Positions 1 through 8,942 of a stretch of DNA of 64,000 nucleotides are shown here, in pieces. Both the position numbers and the translations under genes were made by a program. Below the pieces are notes generated by a model, which saw only the letters and a program-made list of their open reading frames with translations, did not search any database and had not been told where the DNA came from. The stretch is from Komagataeibacter swingsii. GTDB lineage: Bacteria; Pseudomonadota; Alphaproteobacteria; Acetobacterales; Acetobacteraceae. How positions within the stretch are numbered: the first letter of the stretch is position 1; every line of letters begins with the position of its first letter. The stretch covers positions 1 through 64,000 of the forward strand of contig NZ_NKUB01000003.1 of NCBI RefSeq assembly GCF_003207895.1, read 5' to 3'.

Positions 1-786
1 CTCGAACAGCGTGCCGCCGGTCATGATGCCGCGCGCGTATTCATCCGCCTTCTTCGCCGTGCGCTCCAGCCGGCCGGGCAGGCGCTTGGCCATCTTGGCG
101 GCGAGTTCGCGCAAGGAGAGGAACTTGCGCGAGGACATCAGCCGCGAGAGGTAGTTCGACATCGCGCCCACCGGGGGCGCGATCGACATCTCGTTGTCGT
201 TCAGCACCACGATCAGGCGCTCGGCGCCCGGGCCGCAATGCGACGCGTTGTTCATGGCTTCGTACGCCATGCCCGCCGAGATCGAGCCATCGCCGATCAC
301 CGCGATCACGTTGCGCTCGCGGTAGGAGGGGTCCTCCTCCGCGCGCAGGTGGTGGGCGACGGCCATGCCGAGGCCGGCGGAAATGGAGGTGGAGGAATGC
401 GCCGCGCCAAACGGGTCGTATTCGCTCTCGCTACGGCGCGTGAAGCCCGAAAGCCCGCCTGGCTGGCGCAGCGTGCGGATGCGCGCGCGCCGCCCGGTCA
501 GGATCTTGTGCGGATAGGCCTGGTGGCCGACATCCCAGATCACCCGGTCGTCGGGCGTGTCGAACACGGCATGCAGCGCCACGGTCAGTTCGACCACACC
601 CAGCGACGCGCCAAGGTGCCCGCCGGTGGTGGACACGGCATCAATCGTCTCGGACCGCAGTTCATCCGCCAGCTGTTTGAGCTGCTCCACCGAAAGGTTG
701 CGCATGTCATGCGGCATGCGCACCCGGTCAAGCTGGGGGTAGCGCCCAAGGGTCGGGATGTCGGCTGGCGTCTTGGTGTCGGTCAT
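1..786 (-). CDS. dxs: 1-deoxy-D-xylulose-5-phosphate synthase (N-terminal part, cut by window edge)
   Basis: Reverse-strand reading frame open from its ATG at 786 to the first base of the window: the first 262 residues of a protein that is normally about 630-660 aa. DXS joins pyruvate and glyceraldehyde 3-phosphate with thiamine diphosphate in the first step of the MEP isoprenoid pathway, in the cytoplasm. Visible family signatures are GGHLGASLG (residues 55-63), [15 protein letters not shown] (85-99) and the thiamine-diphosphate/Mg motif GDGSISAG with a following EAMNN (165-180). It starts only 5 nt after the ispA stop, so it is the last visible gene of an xseB-ispA-dxs operon. The C-terminal transketolase halves lie outside the window. 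Confidence 0.96.
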   Translation of the reverse strand, partial: MTDTKTPADIPTLGRYPQLDRVRMPHDMRNLSVEQLKQLADELRSETIDAVSTTGGHLGASLGVVELTVALHAVFDTPDDRVIWDVGHQAYPHKILTGRRARIRTLRQPGGLSGFTRRSESEYDPFGAAHSSTSISAGLGMAVAHHLRAEEDPSYRERNVIAVIGDGSISAGMAYEAMNNASHCGPGAERLIVVLNDNEMSIAPPVGAMSNYLSRLMSSRKFLSLRELAAKMAKRLPGRLERTAKKADEYARGIMTGGTLFE

Positions 787-791
787 GTCAC

Positions 792-1736
792 TCAGTTCCT
801 GCGCTCGACCACGTAATGGACCAGATCGCGCAGGCGATCAGCCTCGGGGCCAAAGATATCGATATGGGACAGGGCCTGTTCCGCAACACGGCGGGCTTCC
901 TGTGCTGCCCCTGCCACGCCCAGCAGGGCGACATAGGTGGACTTGCCGGCGGCTTCGTCCTTGCCTGCGGTCTTGCCCAGTTCCTCGGCGCTGGCGGTGG
1001 CGTCCAGCACGTCATCGGCGATCTGGAAGGCGGCGCCAAGGTCGCGGCCATAGGCGGAAATGCGCTGCCGCACGTCATCGCTGGCCTGGCCCAGGATGGC
1101 CCCGGCCTCGGCCGAATAGCGGATCAGGCAGCCGGTTTTCAGCGCATGCAGGCGGGCGACTTCTTCCAGCGACAGCGCGCGGCCTTCGCCTTCCATGTCG
1201 ATCATCTGGCCACCGACCATGCCCGCAGCACCCGATGCATCGGCCAGCGCGCGGACAAGGTTGATGCGCACATCGGCACTGGCATGCGTCAGCGGGTTGG
1301 CCAGGATGTCGAACGACATGGTCTGCAGCGCGTCACCGGCGAGGATGGCGGTGGCCTCATCGAACTTGCGGTGGGTGGAGGGCTGGCCACGGCGCAGGTC
1401 GTCATCATCCATCGCGGGCAGGTCATCATGCACCAGTGAATAGGCATGCAGCATCTCGACGGATGCCGCGACACGGTCGGCCCCTTCCGCGCTGGCCCTG
1501 AACAGGCTGGCCACTTCGGCCACCAGGTAGCCGCGCAGGCGCTTGCCGCCACCCAGCGTTGCATAGCGCATGGCGTCGACCAGGCGGGCCTCGCCCCCTT
1601 CGACGCGCGGGAGGAGGCGGTCGATCATGCCCTCGATCGCCCTGGCGCGCGCGGACATGGATGCACGCAGACGGACCATGCGATCCGTACCGTCTGTTTG
1701 GGACGAGGTTGCTGTTGTTTGGCTCATCTGGTGCAT
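792..1736 (-). CDS. ispA: Polyprenyl (farnesyl/geranyl) diphosphate synthase
   Basis: Short-chain trans-prenyltransferase of about 314 aa. It condenses isopentenyl and dimethylallyl/geranyl diphosphate to supply farnesyl diphosphate for quinones, hopanoids and undecaprenyl phosphate. The substrate site [10 protein letters not shown] is near residue 61-70. The first Asp-rich motif [10 protein letters not shown] is at about 104-113 and the second, QIADDVLD, is in the C-terminal half. The ATG at 1736 shares one base with the xseB stop (TGATG), which argues for translational coupling. A TTG one codon upstream and an ATG at 1727 (MSQTT) are alternative starts. Exact product length (C15 or other) cannot be read from sequence alone. 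Confidence 0.93.
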   Translation of the reverse strand: MHQMSQTTATSSQTDGTDRMVRLRASMSARARAIEGMIDRLLPRVEGGEARLVDAMRYATLGGGKRLRGYLVAEVASLFRASAEGADRVAASVEMLHAYSLVHDDLPAMDDDDLRRGQPSTHRKFDEATAILAGDALQTMSFDILANPLTHASADVRINLVRALADASGAAGMVGGQMIDMEGEGRALSLEEVARLHALKTGCLIRYSAEAGAILGQASDDVRQRISAYGRDLGAAFQIADDVLDATASAEELGKTAGKDEAAGKSTYVALLGVAGAAQEARRVAEQALSHIDIFGPEADRLRDLVHYVVERRN

Positions 1737-1966
1737 CAATCCATCGGTTTTGCATCCAGCGCGCCATCGGCGCGCTGGACAATCGCCTGGACGCGGGCCT
1801 CGGCCTCGTCCAGTTTTTTCTGGCAGTACTGTCGCAGGGCGGCACCACGTTCATAGGACGTGATCGCGTCCTCCAGCCTGAGCTGGCCGACCTCAAGCTG
1901 CCGCACGATGGCTTCAAGTTCAGCCAGTGCGTCCTCGAATGAAAGGTTGGTCAGGTCGTCGGTCAT
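1736..1966 (-). CDS. xseB: Exodeoxyribonuclease VII small subunit
   Basis: Small helical protein of about 76 aa starting MTDDLTNLSFEDALAELEAIV and containing the XseB pattern LE.GQL.LE.AI..YERG with a coiled-coil-like C-terminus. With XseA (not in this window) it forms exonuclease VII, which degrades single-stranded DNA. The open frame continues upstream to 2044, but those residues lack family similarity, so the start at 1966 is preferred. It leads the common alphaproteobacterial order xseB-ispA-dxs and overlaps ispA by one base. Confidence 0.9.
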   Translation of the reverse strand: MTDDLTNLSFEDALAELEAIVRQLEVGQLRLEDAITSYERGAALRQYCQKKLDEAEARVQAIVQRADGALDAKPMD

Positions 1967-2067
1967 CTGCTGGTGGTGCTTCCTGAAAATAACTTGGCTG
2001 GCGCAGGCATTACATCCTTGGGGGGCATCCTGCCAAGGGGACAACTGGTTTTACGCTATTTTGGCAC

Positions 2068-2334
2068 CTATGCGGGGCGGGGCGCGCCTTGGGGCGCCGC
2101 GTCGGGGTCGGGCCTGCGGCGGATGACGAAGGACAGCGTGCCGCCTTCCTCGCCAAAGGCGATCAGGGCATGGCCCGTTTCACGGCAGAAAGCCTGGAAA
2201 TCCGCAACGGATGCCCGGTCGGTCGCGATCACGCGCAGCCGCGCGCCCGGTGGCAGGCCACGCAGCATGCGGTTGGCCTTGAGCACGGGCAGGGGACATG
2301 TCAGGCCGCGCGCGTCTAGCAGGATCTCACTCAT
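2068..2334 (-). CDS. TusA/SirA family sulfur carrier
   Basis: 88-aa protein with the TusA-fold signature LDARGLTCPLPVLKAN near its N-terminus; the Cys in the CPLP motif would carry the persulfide. Family members relay sulfur for tRNA 2-thiouridine or molybdopterin work, or have unknown roles. The tail after RRRPDPDA is Pro/Ala rich and looks disordered. It reads in the same direction as xseB, about 100 bp upstream of it, and is divergent from the fructokinase at 2458. Which sulfur relay it serves is not decidable here. Confidence 0.82.
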   Translation of the reverse strand: MSEILLDARGLTCPLPVLKANRMLRGLPPGARLRVIATDRASVADFQAFCRETGHALIAFGEEGGTLSFVIRRRPDPDAAPQGAPRPA

Positions 2335-2457
2335 GGGGGGCCATGTCTCCTTGGTGGTGGGCAGCTATGCTTGTGCATCAGGGTTTGCTGTTGCGTGCAG
2401 GTACGATCATAAAAGAAAATGCGCCACTGATAAAACATGATGAAAGAAAGACTCTGG

Positions 2458-3366
2458 ATGGCCACCTATCGTATTGGAATTGATTTTGGGGGCACCAAGA
2501 TCGAAATCGCAGCCCTGGCGATGGATGGGAGCGAACGCGTGCGCCGGCGCATTGCCAACCCCGGCAACTATCCCGCCGCCATCGGGGCCATGTGTGACCT
2601 GATCCATGGGGTGGACAAGGAACTGGGGGGCACGGGCACGGTGGGAATCGGCATTCCCGGTTCCATCAGCCCCGATACGGGCGTCATCAAGAACGCGAAT
2701 GCGACGTGGCTGAACAACCAGCCGCTGATCCGTGACATGACGGCGGCACTGGGGCGCGATGTCCGGATCGAGAACGATGCGAACTGTTTCGCCCTGTCCG
2801 AGGCGATCGACGGGGCCGGGGCGGGTCATCACAGTGTATTCGGCGTGATCATCGGCACCGGCATGGGGGCCGGAATCGTGATCGACAGGAAACTGCTGAT
2901 CGGCCGCAACCACATTGCCGGTGAATGGGGCCATGTGCCGCTGCCGTGGCCACGGCTGGAGGAATTCCCCATGCCCAAGTGCTTCTGCGGAAACGAAGGG
3001 TGCATGGAACGTTTCCTTAGCGGTTCGGCGCTGGCGCAGGACTGGAAGGGACCCGGCCACCGGAGCGCGGCCCATATCGAACAGGAAGCCGAGGCCGGCG
3101 ACCTGACCGCAATCGGCGCGCTGGACCGTTACATGGACCGCATGGCGCGGGCCTGCGCCATGGCGATCAACTTCATGGACCCCGACGTGATCGTGCTGGG
3201 GGGCGGGGTGTCCAACCTTGAATCGATCTACGAACGCGTGCCGCGCCTGATGCGCCGCTATGTCATCACCCCCAACTGCACCACGCCGATCGTGCGCAAC
3301 CGCCATGGCGACAGTTCGGGCGTGCGCGGGGCGGCATGGCTGTGGGATGACCATCACGTTGACTGA
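2458..3366 (+). CDS. ROK-family sugar kinase, probable fructokinase
   Basis: About 302-aa ASKHA kinase. The N-terminal phosphate motif is GIDFGGTK, the catalytic stretch is ENDANCFALSEA, and the glycine-rich segment is GTGMGAGIV. The zinc motif of ROK kinases follows as GEWGHVPLPWP (His ligand) and CFCGNEGCMERF (Cys ligands). The GEWGH.PLPWP form with CxCGxxGC is typical of Mak-type fructokinases, so phosphorylation of fructose is the likely role; N-acetylglucosamine or glucose kinase remain possible. I chose the ATG at 2458 (MATYRIG), which begins at the fold; an in-frame ATG lies at 2437. It converges with rlmE. Confidence 0.85.
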   Translation: MATYRIGIDFGGTKIEIAALAMDGSERVRRRIANPGNYPAAIGAMCDLIHGVDKELGGTGTVGIGIPGSISPDTGVIKNANATWLNNQPLIRDMTAALGRDVRIENDANCFALSEAIDGAGAGHHSVFGVIIGTGMGAGIVIDRKLLIGRNHIAGEWGHVPLPWPRLEEFPMPKCFCGNEGCMERFLSGSALAQDWKGPGHRSAAHIEQEAEAGDLTAIGALDRYMDRMARACAMAINFMDPDVIVLGGGVSNLESIYERVPRLMRRYVITPNCTTPIVRNRHGDSSGVRGAAWLWDDHHVD

Positions 3367-3400
3367 CCCCGCGGGGGCAGCCGGCGCGGCCCGCGGTCAG
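3363..3400. terminator. Possible shared hairpin between converging fructokinase and rlmE genes
   Basis: An imperfect inverted repeat, CTGACCCCGCGGG at 3363-3375 against CCCGCGGTCAG at 3390-3400, spans the gap between the two converging stops. There is no T-run on either strand, so intrinsic termination is uncertain. Confidence 0.3.
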
Positions 3401-4161
3401 CCTTCGGCGCTGTCGCGGCCGCGAAAGCCGGTGGCCACCACGTAAAGCTCGCTCGATTCCTTGCGGCTGGCCGGGGGCTTGGCGTGGCGGACCTGCGTGA
3501 ACATGCGCTTGAGGTCCGCCAGCATCTGCTTTTCCGACCCGCCCTGGAACACCTTGGCCACGAACGTGCCGTCGGGGGCGAGGATGCGGGTGGCGAAATC
3601 CAGCGCCAGTTCCGCCAGCCCGATAATGCGCAGGTGGTCGGTGGGCGCGTGGCCGGTGGTGTTGGGGGCCATGTCCGACATCACGACGTCGGCACGCCCG
3701 CCCAGCAGGCCGGTCAGGCGGTCGGGCATGTCGGGGTCATTGAAATCCCCTTCGATGATGGTCGCCCCCGGCACCGGGTCAACCGGCAGCAGGTCCACGC
3801 CCACCACCTCGGCAGCGCCCCGCTTGACCGCGACCTGTGCCCAGCCGCCGGGCGCGGCCCCAAGGTCGACCACCCGCGCGCCGGGCTTTATCATATGGAA
3901 GCGGTCATCAAGTTCGATCAGCTTGAAGGCTGCGCGGGAACGCCAGCCCTGTTTCTGGGCAGCCTGCACATACGGGTCGTTAAGCTGGCGCTGCAGCCAG
4001 CGGTGCTGGGCGGTGGTGCGGCCGCGCGCCTTCTTGACCGTGACGGTCTTGGTGCGGTTGGCCTGCGCGGCGCGTCCGTCCGTGCTGCTGTCGCCTGTGC
4101 CGGGTGTCAGGCTGCTGGTACGGGCCTTGCCCGGTATGCGGGTAGTGGAACGCTGTTTCAT
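3397..4161 (-). CDS. rlmE: 23S rRNA (uridine-2552 2'-O) methyltransferase
   Basis: FtsJ/RrmJ-family enzyme, 254 aa, methylating the A-loop uridine of 23S rRNA late in 50S assembly. The SAM site VVDLGAAPGGWAQVA is clear. The catalytic K-D-K-E tetrad is visible as RAAFKLIE, VMSDMAPN, FVAKVFQGG and SSELYVVA. The first 45 residues are a basic, Thr/Ser-rich extension not needed for the fold, so a later start is possible, but no better ribosome site is obvious. It lies 12 nt after the Ppx/GppA gene on the same strand and is probably co-transcribed. Confidence 0.93.
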   Translation of the reverse strand: MKQRSTTRIPGKARTSSLTPGTGDSSTDGRAAQANRTKTVTVKKARGRTTAQHRWLQRQLNDPYVQAAQKQGWRSRAAFKLIELDDRFHMIKPGARVVDLGAAPGGWAQVAVKRGAAEVVGVDLLPVDPVPGATIIEGDFNDPDMPDRLTGLLGGRADVVMSDMAPNTTGHAPTDHLRIIGLAELALDFATRILAPDGTFVAKVFQGGSEKQMLADLKRMFTQVRHAKPPASRKESSELYVVATGFRGRDSAEG

Positions 4162-4173
4162 GACGGGACGCGG

Positions 4174-5304
4174 TCAGGGACTGACCCGGTGCTCCATACG
4201 ATTATGCAGGGGGAAGGAAGGCGGCGGGGCGGAAAGGCCGCCATGTCGCCTGCGGTCCCCAATCATGCGTAAAAGCAGTCCGTCGCGCAATCCCCGGTCT
4301 GCCACCGTGACCTCGGCCATGGGCCATGTGGTGGCGATGGCCTCGAATATGGCGCAGCCGGGCAGCATGTAACGCGCGCGTTCCGGGCCGATCAGCGGAT
4401 TGCGCGCAAGCCCGTCCATGCCCGACCGGCGCAGGCTGTCCACCAGGGCCAGCGCATGGGGTACCGACAGGCTGCTGCCATCAATCCCGGCGCGTTCGTA
4501 GCGGTCCTGTCCCTGCGCCAGACTGGCCAGCGTGGTGACGGTGCCGCTGGTGCCCAGCAGCATGACATTGCCGCGCGCGATTTCACGGGTAATGCAGTGC
4601 ACGTCATCAAACCCGCGCAGCATGTCGCTGATCTCGCTGACCACGGCGCGATAGCCCCGGTCGGTAAAGATGTCCGCCCCGTGGCGTTCGCCCACGGTCA
4701 TGATGCCGGTTGGCAGGCTGACATAGCCCGACAGGTCATGCCGCCCGGCGGCGCGGTCGATTCGCGCCCATGCGATTTCGGTCGATCCCCCGCCGATGTC
4801 GAACAGCAGGCCCCGCCCGGTGGCGTGGGGGTGGGACTGCAGCAGGGAATTGCAGGCCGCAAGCGCCAGTTCGGCTTCCTCCCGCGCGGAAATGACCGAA
4901 ATGTCCAGCCCGGTTTCGTGCAGGACGCGGGCGATGAAATCCATGCCATTGCCCGCGCGGCGGCAGGCCTCGGTCGCGATGGCGCGATGGCCGTGCAGGT
5001 CGTACAGCCCCATGCGCGCCACACAGGTGCGCAGGGCGTTGATGGTGCGGTCCATCGCCGCTTCCGCCAGTTGGCCGGAATGGTGCAGCCCTTCGCCCAG
5101 GCGCACGGCGCGGCTGAAACTGTCGATGACACGCAGGCCCTGCTCCCCCGCGCGGGCGACCAGCAGGCGGCAGTTATGGGTGCCAAGGTCAATGGCGGCA
5201 TACAATGGTGCGCGCAGGGCACGGCGATTCATCGCGGAAGCGGGGGAAGGGATGTTCCCCTGCGGGCGTATCTTTGCGCTGAGCGTCTGCTGGACCATGT
5301 TCAT
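4174..5304 (-). CDS. Ppx/GppA family phosphatase
   Basis: ASKHA-fold phosphatase of up to 376 aa, with AAIDLGTHNCRLLVA near the start of the domain and LLFDIGGGSTEI as the second phosphate-binding loop. Family members hydrolyse polyphosphate (exopolyphosphatase) or pppGpp. The single-domain length, without the C-terminal HD-like domain of E. coli Ppx, is common in alphaproteobacteria. An alternative start is the ATG at 5232 (MNRRALRAPLY), which would drop 24 poorly conserved residues. It sits upstream of rlmE, a frequent alphaproteobacterial pairing. Confidence 0.88.
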   Translation of the reverse strand: MNMVQQTLSAKIRPQGNIPSPASAMNRRALRAPLYAAIDLGTHNCRLLVARAGEQGLRVIDSFSRAVRLGEGLHHSGQLAEAAMDRTINALRTCVARMGLYDLHGHRAIATEACRRAGNGMDFIARVLHETGLDISVISAREEAELALAACNSLLQSHPHATGRGLLFDIGGGSTEIAWARIDRAAGRHDLSGYVSLPTGIMTVGERHGADIFTDRGYRAVVSEISDMLRGFDDVHCITREIARGNVMLLGTSGTVTTLASLAQGQDRYERAGIDGSSLSVPHALALVDSLRRSGMDGLARNPLIGPERARYMLPGCAIFEAIATTWPMAEVTVADRGLRDGLLLRMIGDRRRHGGLSAPPPSFPLHNRMEHRVSP

Positions 5305-5469
5305 CCAAACCCGTTGACGGCCAAGGTATTACCTATTGTGTTGAGTGTTCTGCATAAAACGCAAGACAAAAGAGAAAATTCGCAAAAAAGACAATGCAGG
5401 GGTTGCGCCCCGAATGGCTGGCGGCTATATGCCTGATCACCGCAGCGCATCGCGCCGCTTTCTCCTTGC

Positions 5470-5543
5470 TGGGGGATAGTTTAGCGGTAGAACTACCGGC
5501 TCTGACCCGGTCAGCCCTGGTTCGAATCCAGGTCCCCCAGCCA
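5470..5543 (+). tRNA. tRNA-Gln (anticodon CUG)
   Basis: Full cloverleaf by eye. The acceptor TGGGGGA pairs with TCCCCCA at 5533-5539, the D stem is GTTT/GAAC and the anticodon stem is ACCGG/CCGGT. The loop CTCTGAC carries CTG at 5502-5504, and the T arm is CCTGG-TTCGAAT-CCAGG. The discriminator is G and the CCA end is encoded. It reads codon CAG. Confidence 0.96.
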
Positions 5544-6178
5544 TTTATTCCCATGAATATCATATGTTTTCTGGTGCGGCTGGCATGTCCTGTTTCAGGG
5601 TGCATGCAGGCAATGCGCCCGATTTCGCATGCGCGCGGGCCAATGCTCAGGATAGCGGCCATGTCCGCCTGATGGATGCCTGACCGCGCGGGTTCCGGAT
5701 GTGTCCTTAGAGACTGTTTGAAAAGTCAGATCATGATAGCGCGTTAAAATTAAAGAAAGTTTTTGGTGAAGCTTTTTGCAAAAGCTTCGAAAGAACGCCG
5801 CCTTTTTGAGAAAAAGGCGGCACCCAAAAACTTTTATTGTTTTTTATCAATGATTTGTTTTCAAACAGCCTCTAAGGACTTCGGGGGCGGGATGGCCGAA
5901 GGTCTTTTCGTATGGATGCGTGGTGCTTGCATCCATATCGCTGAGGTATCCCCAGTCATTCCCGTTGCCATCAAAGGCAATGGTCGCAAAATTCATGCAC
6001 ATGTGCGGCTGGCATCCATCAGGATTAGGCAATGCCGTTTATGACATGGGCCGGGCCGGTTTCGACGGACAGGAAGTTGATGACGGTATTTCGTGTCCTT
6101 CCATATGGACCCCGTGCCGGGGTGGCGTCGTGGTGTTGGTATCATATGCCCGTTTTTTATGATGCCCGGCCCCCCGGG
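5544..6178. other. Gene-free stretch downstream of tRNA-Gln
   Basis: Apart from the repeat at 5702-5879 I see no supported gene. Short open frames in both directions have no recognisable features and partly run through the repeat hairpins. Confidence 0.6.
5702..5879 (+). repeat. Complete MITE-like nested-hairpin repeat (copy A)
   Basis: 178-bp non-coding element bounded by 22-bp inverted ends (5702-5723 and 5858-5879) that differ at one base; the shared core is GACTGTTTGAAAA. Inside lies a second inverted pair, AGTTTTTGG against CCAAAAACT, enclosing two perfect hairpins. The first has arms GAAGCTTTT/AAAAGCTTC (5768-5788). The second has arms GCCGCCTTTTT/AAAAAGGCGGC (5797-5821). It encodes no transposase. 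Five related copies occur at 13.7, 21.5, 22.2, 61.6 and 63.9 kb. The ends look like those of a non-autonomous insertion element moved by a transposase elsewhere in the genome (inference). Confidence 0.85.
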
Positions 6179-7165
6179 TCAGCATTTTGCCCAGTCCCTG
6201 ACCTGCTGGTCCACAATGATTTCCACCATGCGCCGGAGCGCTCGCATGTCGCCGGTGAAATTCTGCGCCAGCACGCGCTGCTCCACGCCATCCAGGGTGA
6301 ACCAGCCCGGCCGCAGGTTCCGTTCCTGTTCGATCTGGCGAATGATGTTCAGGGACAGGGCCGGGGCGTGGGTGGTGTCCGGGCTGTCCACATGGATGAT
6401 ATGGCAACGTGATTTCAGCGGTTCCGACACGGTGGACAGGTCGTTGGCCGTCAGGACCCAGCGCACGCGGCTGACATCAACCGGCACATTCAGGAAGACA
6501 TCCCGGAACTGCGTGCATTCGCCCCTGTCGAGGAATTGCAGCAGCGCGTTCTGCACGCTGCCAAACCGGCCCTCGGTCGGAGCCTTGTCCACTTCATCAA
6601 GGATGACGCACGGGTTGGCCATGCCGGTCGCGGCCAGGCATTCCACGATGGTGGAGGGCTTGGCGTCGCCAAATGTCTGGTGCGTGCCGGTCAGGGACAG
6701 GGGATCGCCCATCGCGCCCACATTCATGGCCATGACCTCGTAACCCAGCGTGCGGTAATACATCCGCGCCACCGTGGATTTGCCGCATCCCGGTGGCCCC
6801 ACCAGCAGCACGGGCCGCGCAATGCCCGGCGTGCCCCATTCCAGCCGTTTCAGGTCGGCCTGCGCCATGGCCCTGATGGCGTCCAGGGCGTGGGGGCAGG
6901 CCTGCTCCACGTCCCGGATGCGGGCGCGGATGTCGGCTGGTTCATGAATTTTGACGGGATGGGCAAGCCTGCGCACCGATTCATAAGGATCGGGCTGGGT
7001 CCTGCGCCTGTGTTCCGGGAACTGGTAATGTTCCGGCAGGACACGGACATAGGTGCAGGGGTCGGGCCGGTAAGGCGCTGCATCGGCGAGGGGGGATGGT
7101 TCCTCCCCGTCATGTGCGCCGCTTTCCAGTGCGATCAGGAAATCAAAATCGTCCGATTCTGGCAT
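6179..7165 (-). CDS. Lon-type AAA+ ATPase without protease domain
   Basis: 328-aa protein. The first 110 residues are acidic then Pro/Arg-rich with no recognised domain. An AAA+ module follows: Walker A GPPGCGKST, Walker B CVILDEVDK, and sensor 1 in VLTANDLS. FRDVFLNVPVDVSRV followed by SEPLKSRC is the arrangement seen in the ATPase domain of Lon, and a sensor-2-like Arg sits in FTGDMRALRRMVE. There is no Lon N-terminal substrate domain and no Ser-Lys protease domain, so it is more likely an unfoldase or remodelling ATPase. The start at 7165 has AGGA six bases upstream. It stands alone between the repeat and an SDR, so its partner is unknown. Confidence 0.75.
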   Translation of the reverse strand: MPESDDFDFLIALESGAHDGEEPSPLADAAPYRPDPCTYVRVLPEHYQFPEHRRRTQPDPYESVRRLAHPVKIHEPADIRARIRDVEQACPHALDAIRAMAQADLKRLEWGTPGIARPVLLVGPPGCGKSTVARMYYRTLGYEVMAMNVGAMGDPLSLTGTHQTFGDAKPSTIVECLAATGMANPCVILDEVDKAPTEGRFGSVQNALLQFLDRGECTQFRDVFLNVPVDVSRVRWVLTANDLSTVSEPLKSRCHIIHVDSPDTTHAPALSLNIIRQIEQERNLRPGWFTLDGVEQRVLAQNFTGDMRALRRMVEIIVDQQVRDWAKC

Positions 7166-7338
7166 CTTCTGTCCTCATTATCCCGTTCACGTTCCATCTG
7201 GCTGGCGTGCACGGTCGTATGAGGAGCCGGAATGTTTTCATGGCCCGACCATACCATGTCTGGCCGGGCAGGTTCCACAACAAATGGCGGCGGGGCAAAT
7301 GCGCGCGCGGCGGGAGCGCCTTGCGCGCATCCACCCGG

Positions 7339-8067
7339 TCAGGCGGCCAGGCCGCCATCCGTTGTCAGGGCGGACCCGGTGATGAAGCTGGCCGCCGGGC
7401 TGGCAAGGAACGAGACGACGGCGGCGATATCGCCGACCGTGCCGTATTCCTTGTGGCACATGAAGCTGCGCAGCATGTCGGCGGCGGGGCCAGTGGCGGG
7501 GTTCATGTCCGTGTCGATCGGGCCGGGCTGGACCACGTTGATGGTGATCCCGCGCGGGCCAAGGTCACGCGCGGCGCCCCGCGCAAACCCGTTCAGCGCC
7601 GACTTGGACGCCGAATACAGCGAAATGCCGGGGAAGGGGGAGCGGTCGGCGAAGGTCGACCCGATCAGGATGATCCGCCCGCCCTGCGTCATGTGGCGCG
7701 CGGCCTCGATGGTTTCGATCATCACGGCGCGGACATTCAGGCCCAGCACCGCATCGACCTGTTCGTCCGTCATGTCGGCCACGTCGCCATAGGGGTAGAT
7801 GCCGGCATTGCACACCAGCGCGTCGATCCGCCCCATCTCGGCCACCACGCGCCGGATGGCGGCGCGGTTGCCATTGCCTTCGCCATCGCAGCGTATGGCC
7901 ATGGCCCGGCGGCCCAGCGCCTTGACCTCGGTAACCGTCTTCTGTGCCGCCTGTTCGTTGCGGGCGTAGGAAATGGCGATATCGTAGCCATCCTGCGCCA
8001 GTGATTTCGCAATGGCGGCGCCGATGCCGCGGCTGCCGCCGGTAATGTAGGCAACGCGTTGTGTCAT
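7339..8067 (-). CDS. SDR-family oxidoreductase (3-oxoacyl-ACP reductase-like)
   Basis: 242-aa classical short-chain dehydrogenase. The NAD(P) motif [12 protein letters not shown] is at residues 9-20, the NAG motif is in [10 protein letters not shown], the catalytic Ser is in [11 protein letters not shown], and the Tyr-Lys pair is in [11 protein letters not shown]. The late [10 protein letters not shown] segment and the C-terminal [13 protein letters not shown] are typical of the FabG-like subgroup. Substrate is not readable; sugar or polyol, ketone and acyl substrates all occur. It is followed, 173 bp on, by the Lon-like ATPase on the same strand, with no sign of functional linkage. Confidence 0.85.
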   Translation of the reverse strand: MTQRVAYITGGSRGIGAAIAKSLAQDGYDIAISYARNEQAAQKTVTEVKALGRRAMAIRCDGEGNGNRAAIRRVVAEMGRIDALVCNAGIYPYGDVADMTDEQVDAVLGLNVRAVMIETIEAARHMTQGGRIILIGSTFADRSPFPGISLYSASKSALNGFARGAARDLGPRGITINVVQPGPIDTDMNPATGPAADMLRSFMCHKEYGTVGDIAAVVSFLASPAASFITGSALTTDGGLAA

Positions 8068-8294
8068 TGTGCTTTACTCCTGTTTCCAGCCTGTCATTTC
8101 CCCCTACAGCACCGCGCGGGTGGGGGAAAGCGCATGCATGTGCGCGGAAGGGACTTGATCGCGGGGGGCGGGTTGTCTATAGCCTGCCTGTTCGCGCGTC
8201 CGGGCCTGTAGGGCATGCCCGGCCGCAATGGAGTGCCTGCGCCTGCCGTAACGGGCGGGCAAAGGCACGGGCACCAGACATTCAGGAGAAGAAA

Positions 8295-8498
8295 ATGCCC
8301 AAGATGAAGACCAAGTCATCGGTCAAGAAGCGGTTCAAGATCACCGCCACCGGCAAGGTGCTGGCAGGTCCGGGCAACAAGCGCCACGGCCTGATCAACC
8401 GCTCGCAGAAGATGAAGCGCACGAACCGTGGTTCGCAGGTGCTGACGGAAATGGACGGCCGCACTGTAAAGCAGTGGGCGCCCTACGGTCTGGCATAA
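8295..8498 (+). CDS. rpmI: 50S ribosomal protein L35
   Basis: 67-aa basic protein [20 protein letters not shown]..., a full-length L35. AGGAG lies at 8284-8288, correctly spaced from the ATG at 8295. rplT follows 14 nt after its stop. infC, which often precedes rpmI, is not upstream here; the preceding 227 bp are gene-free. Confidence 0.97.
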   Translation: MPKMKTKSSVKKRFKITATGKVLAGPGNKRHGLINRSQKMKRTNRGSQVLTEMDGRTVKQWAPYGLA

Positions 8499-8512
8499 GG
8501 AGCACCTGATAC

Positions 8513-8869
8513 ATGGCACGTGTGAAACGCGGCGTAACCACCCACGCCCGCCACAAGAAGGTTCTCGAACTCTCCAAGGGGTTCCGGGGCCGTTCCTCCA
8601 CCAACTACCGCATCGCGCTGGAACGTCTGGAAAAGTCGCTCCAGTACGCCTATCGCGACCGCCGCAACAAGAAGCGTGAATTCCGCGCCCTGTGGATCCA
8701 GCGCATCAACGCGGCCGTGCGTGAACATGGCCTGACCTACAGCCGTTTCATCAACGGCCTGGACAAGGCCGGCATCGAGATCGACCGCAAGGTCCTCGCC
8801 GCCATTGCCTATGACGATGCGGCGACCTTCGCTGAAATCGTGAAGAAGGCGCAGGCCGCTCTGGCCTGA
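8513..8869 (+). CDS. rplT: 50S ribosomal protein L20
   Basis: 118-aa L20 ([18 protein letters not shown]..., with [12 protein letters not shown] and [15 protein letters not shown]), an early 50S assembly protein and, in many bacteria, the autogenous repressor of its own operon. It is followed by a strong intrinsic terminator, which separates it from pheS. Confidence 0.97.
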   Translation: MARVKRGVTTHARHKKVLELSKGFRGRSSTNYRIALERLEKSLQYAYRDRRNKKREFRALWIQRINAAVREHGLTYSRFINGLDKAGIEIDRKVLAAIAYDDAATFAEIVKKAQAALA

Positions 8870-8906
8870 ACCCTGTCCCGCGCCCGCGTGGCGACAGGTC
8901 CACGAA

Positions 8907-8942
8907 ACGGGTCGTCCCATCGGGCGGCCCGTTTTGTTTTTA
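8907..8942 (+). terminator. Intrinsic terminator after rplT
   Basis: Stem ACGGGTCGTCC / GGGCGGCCCGT (two G-T pairs, 4-nt loop) at 8907-8932 is followed by TTTTGTTTTT. It lies between rplT and pheS and could also act as an attenuator for pheST; no leader peptide rich in Phe codons was found. Confidence 0.8.

Noticed and set aside
2407-3357. 316-aa reverse open frame opposite the fructokinase
   Set aside because: Shadow frame; the forward strand has all ROK kinase motifs.
5702-5879. CRISPR array or phage attachment site near tRNA-Gln
   Set aside because: There is one element with inverted ends, not regularly spaced direct repeats, and no duplicate of the tRNA 3' end or integrase is nearby.
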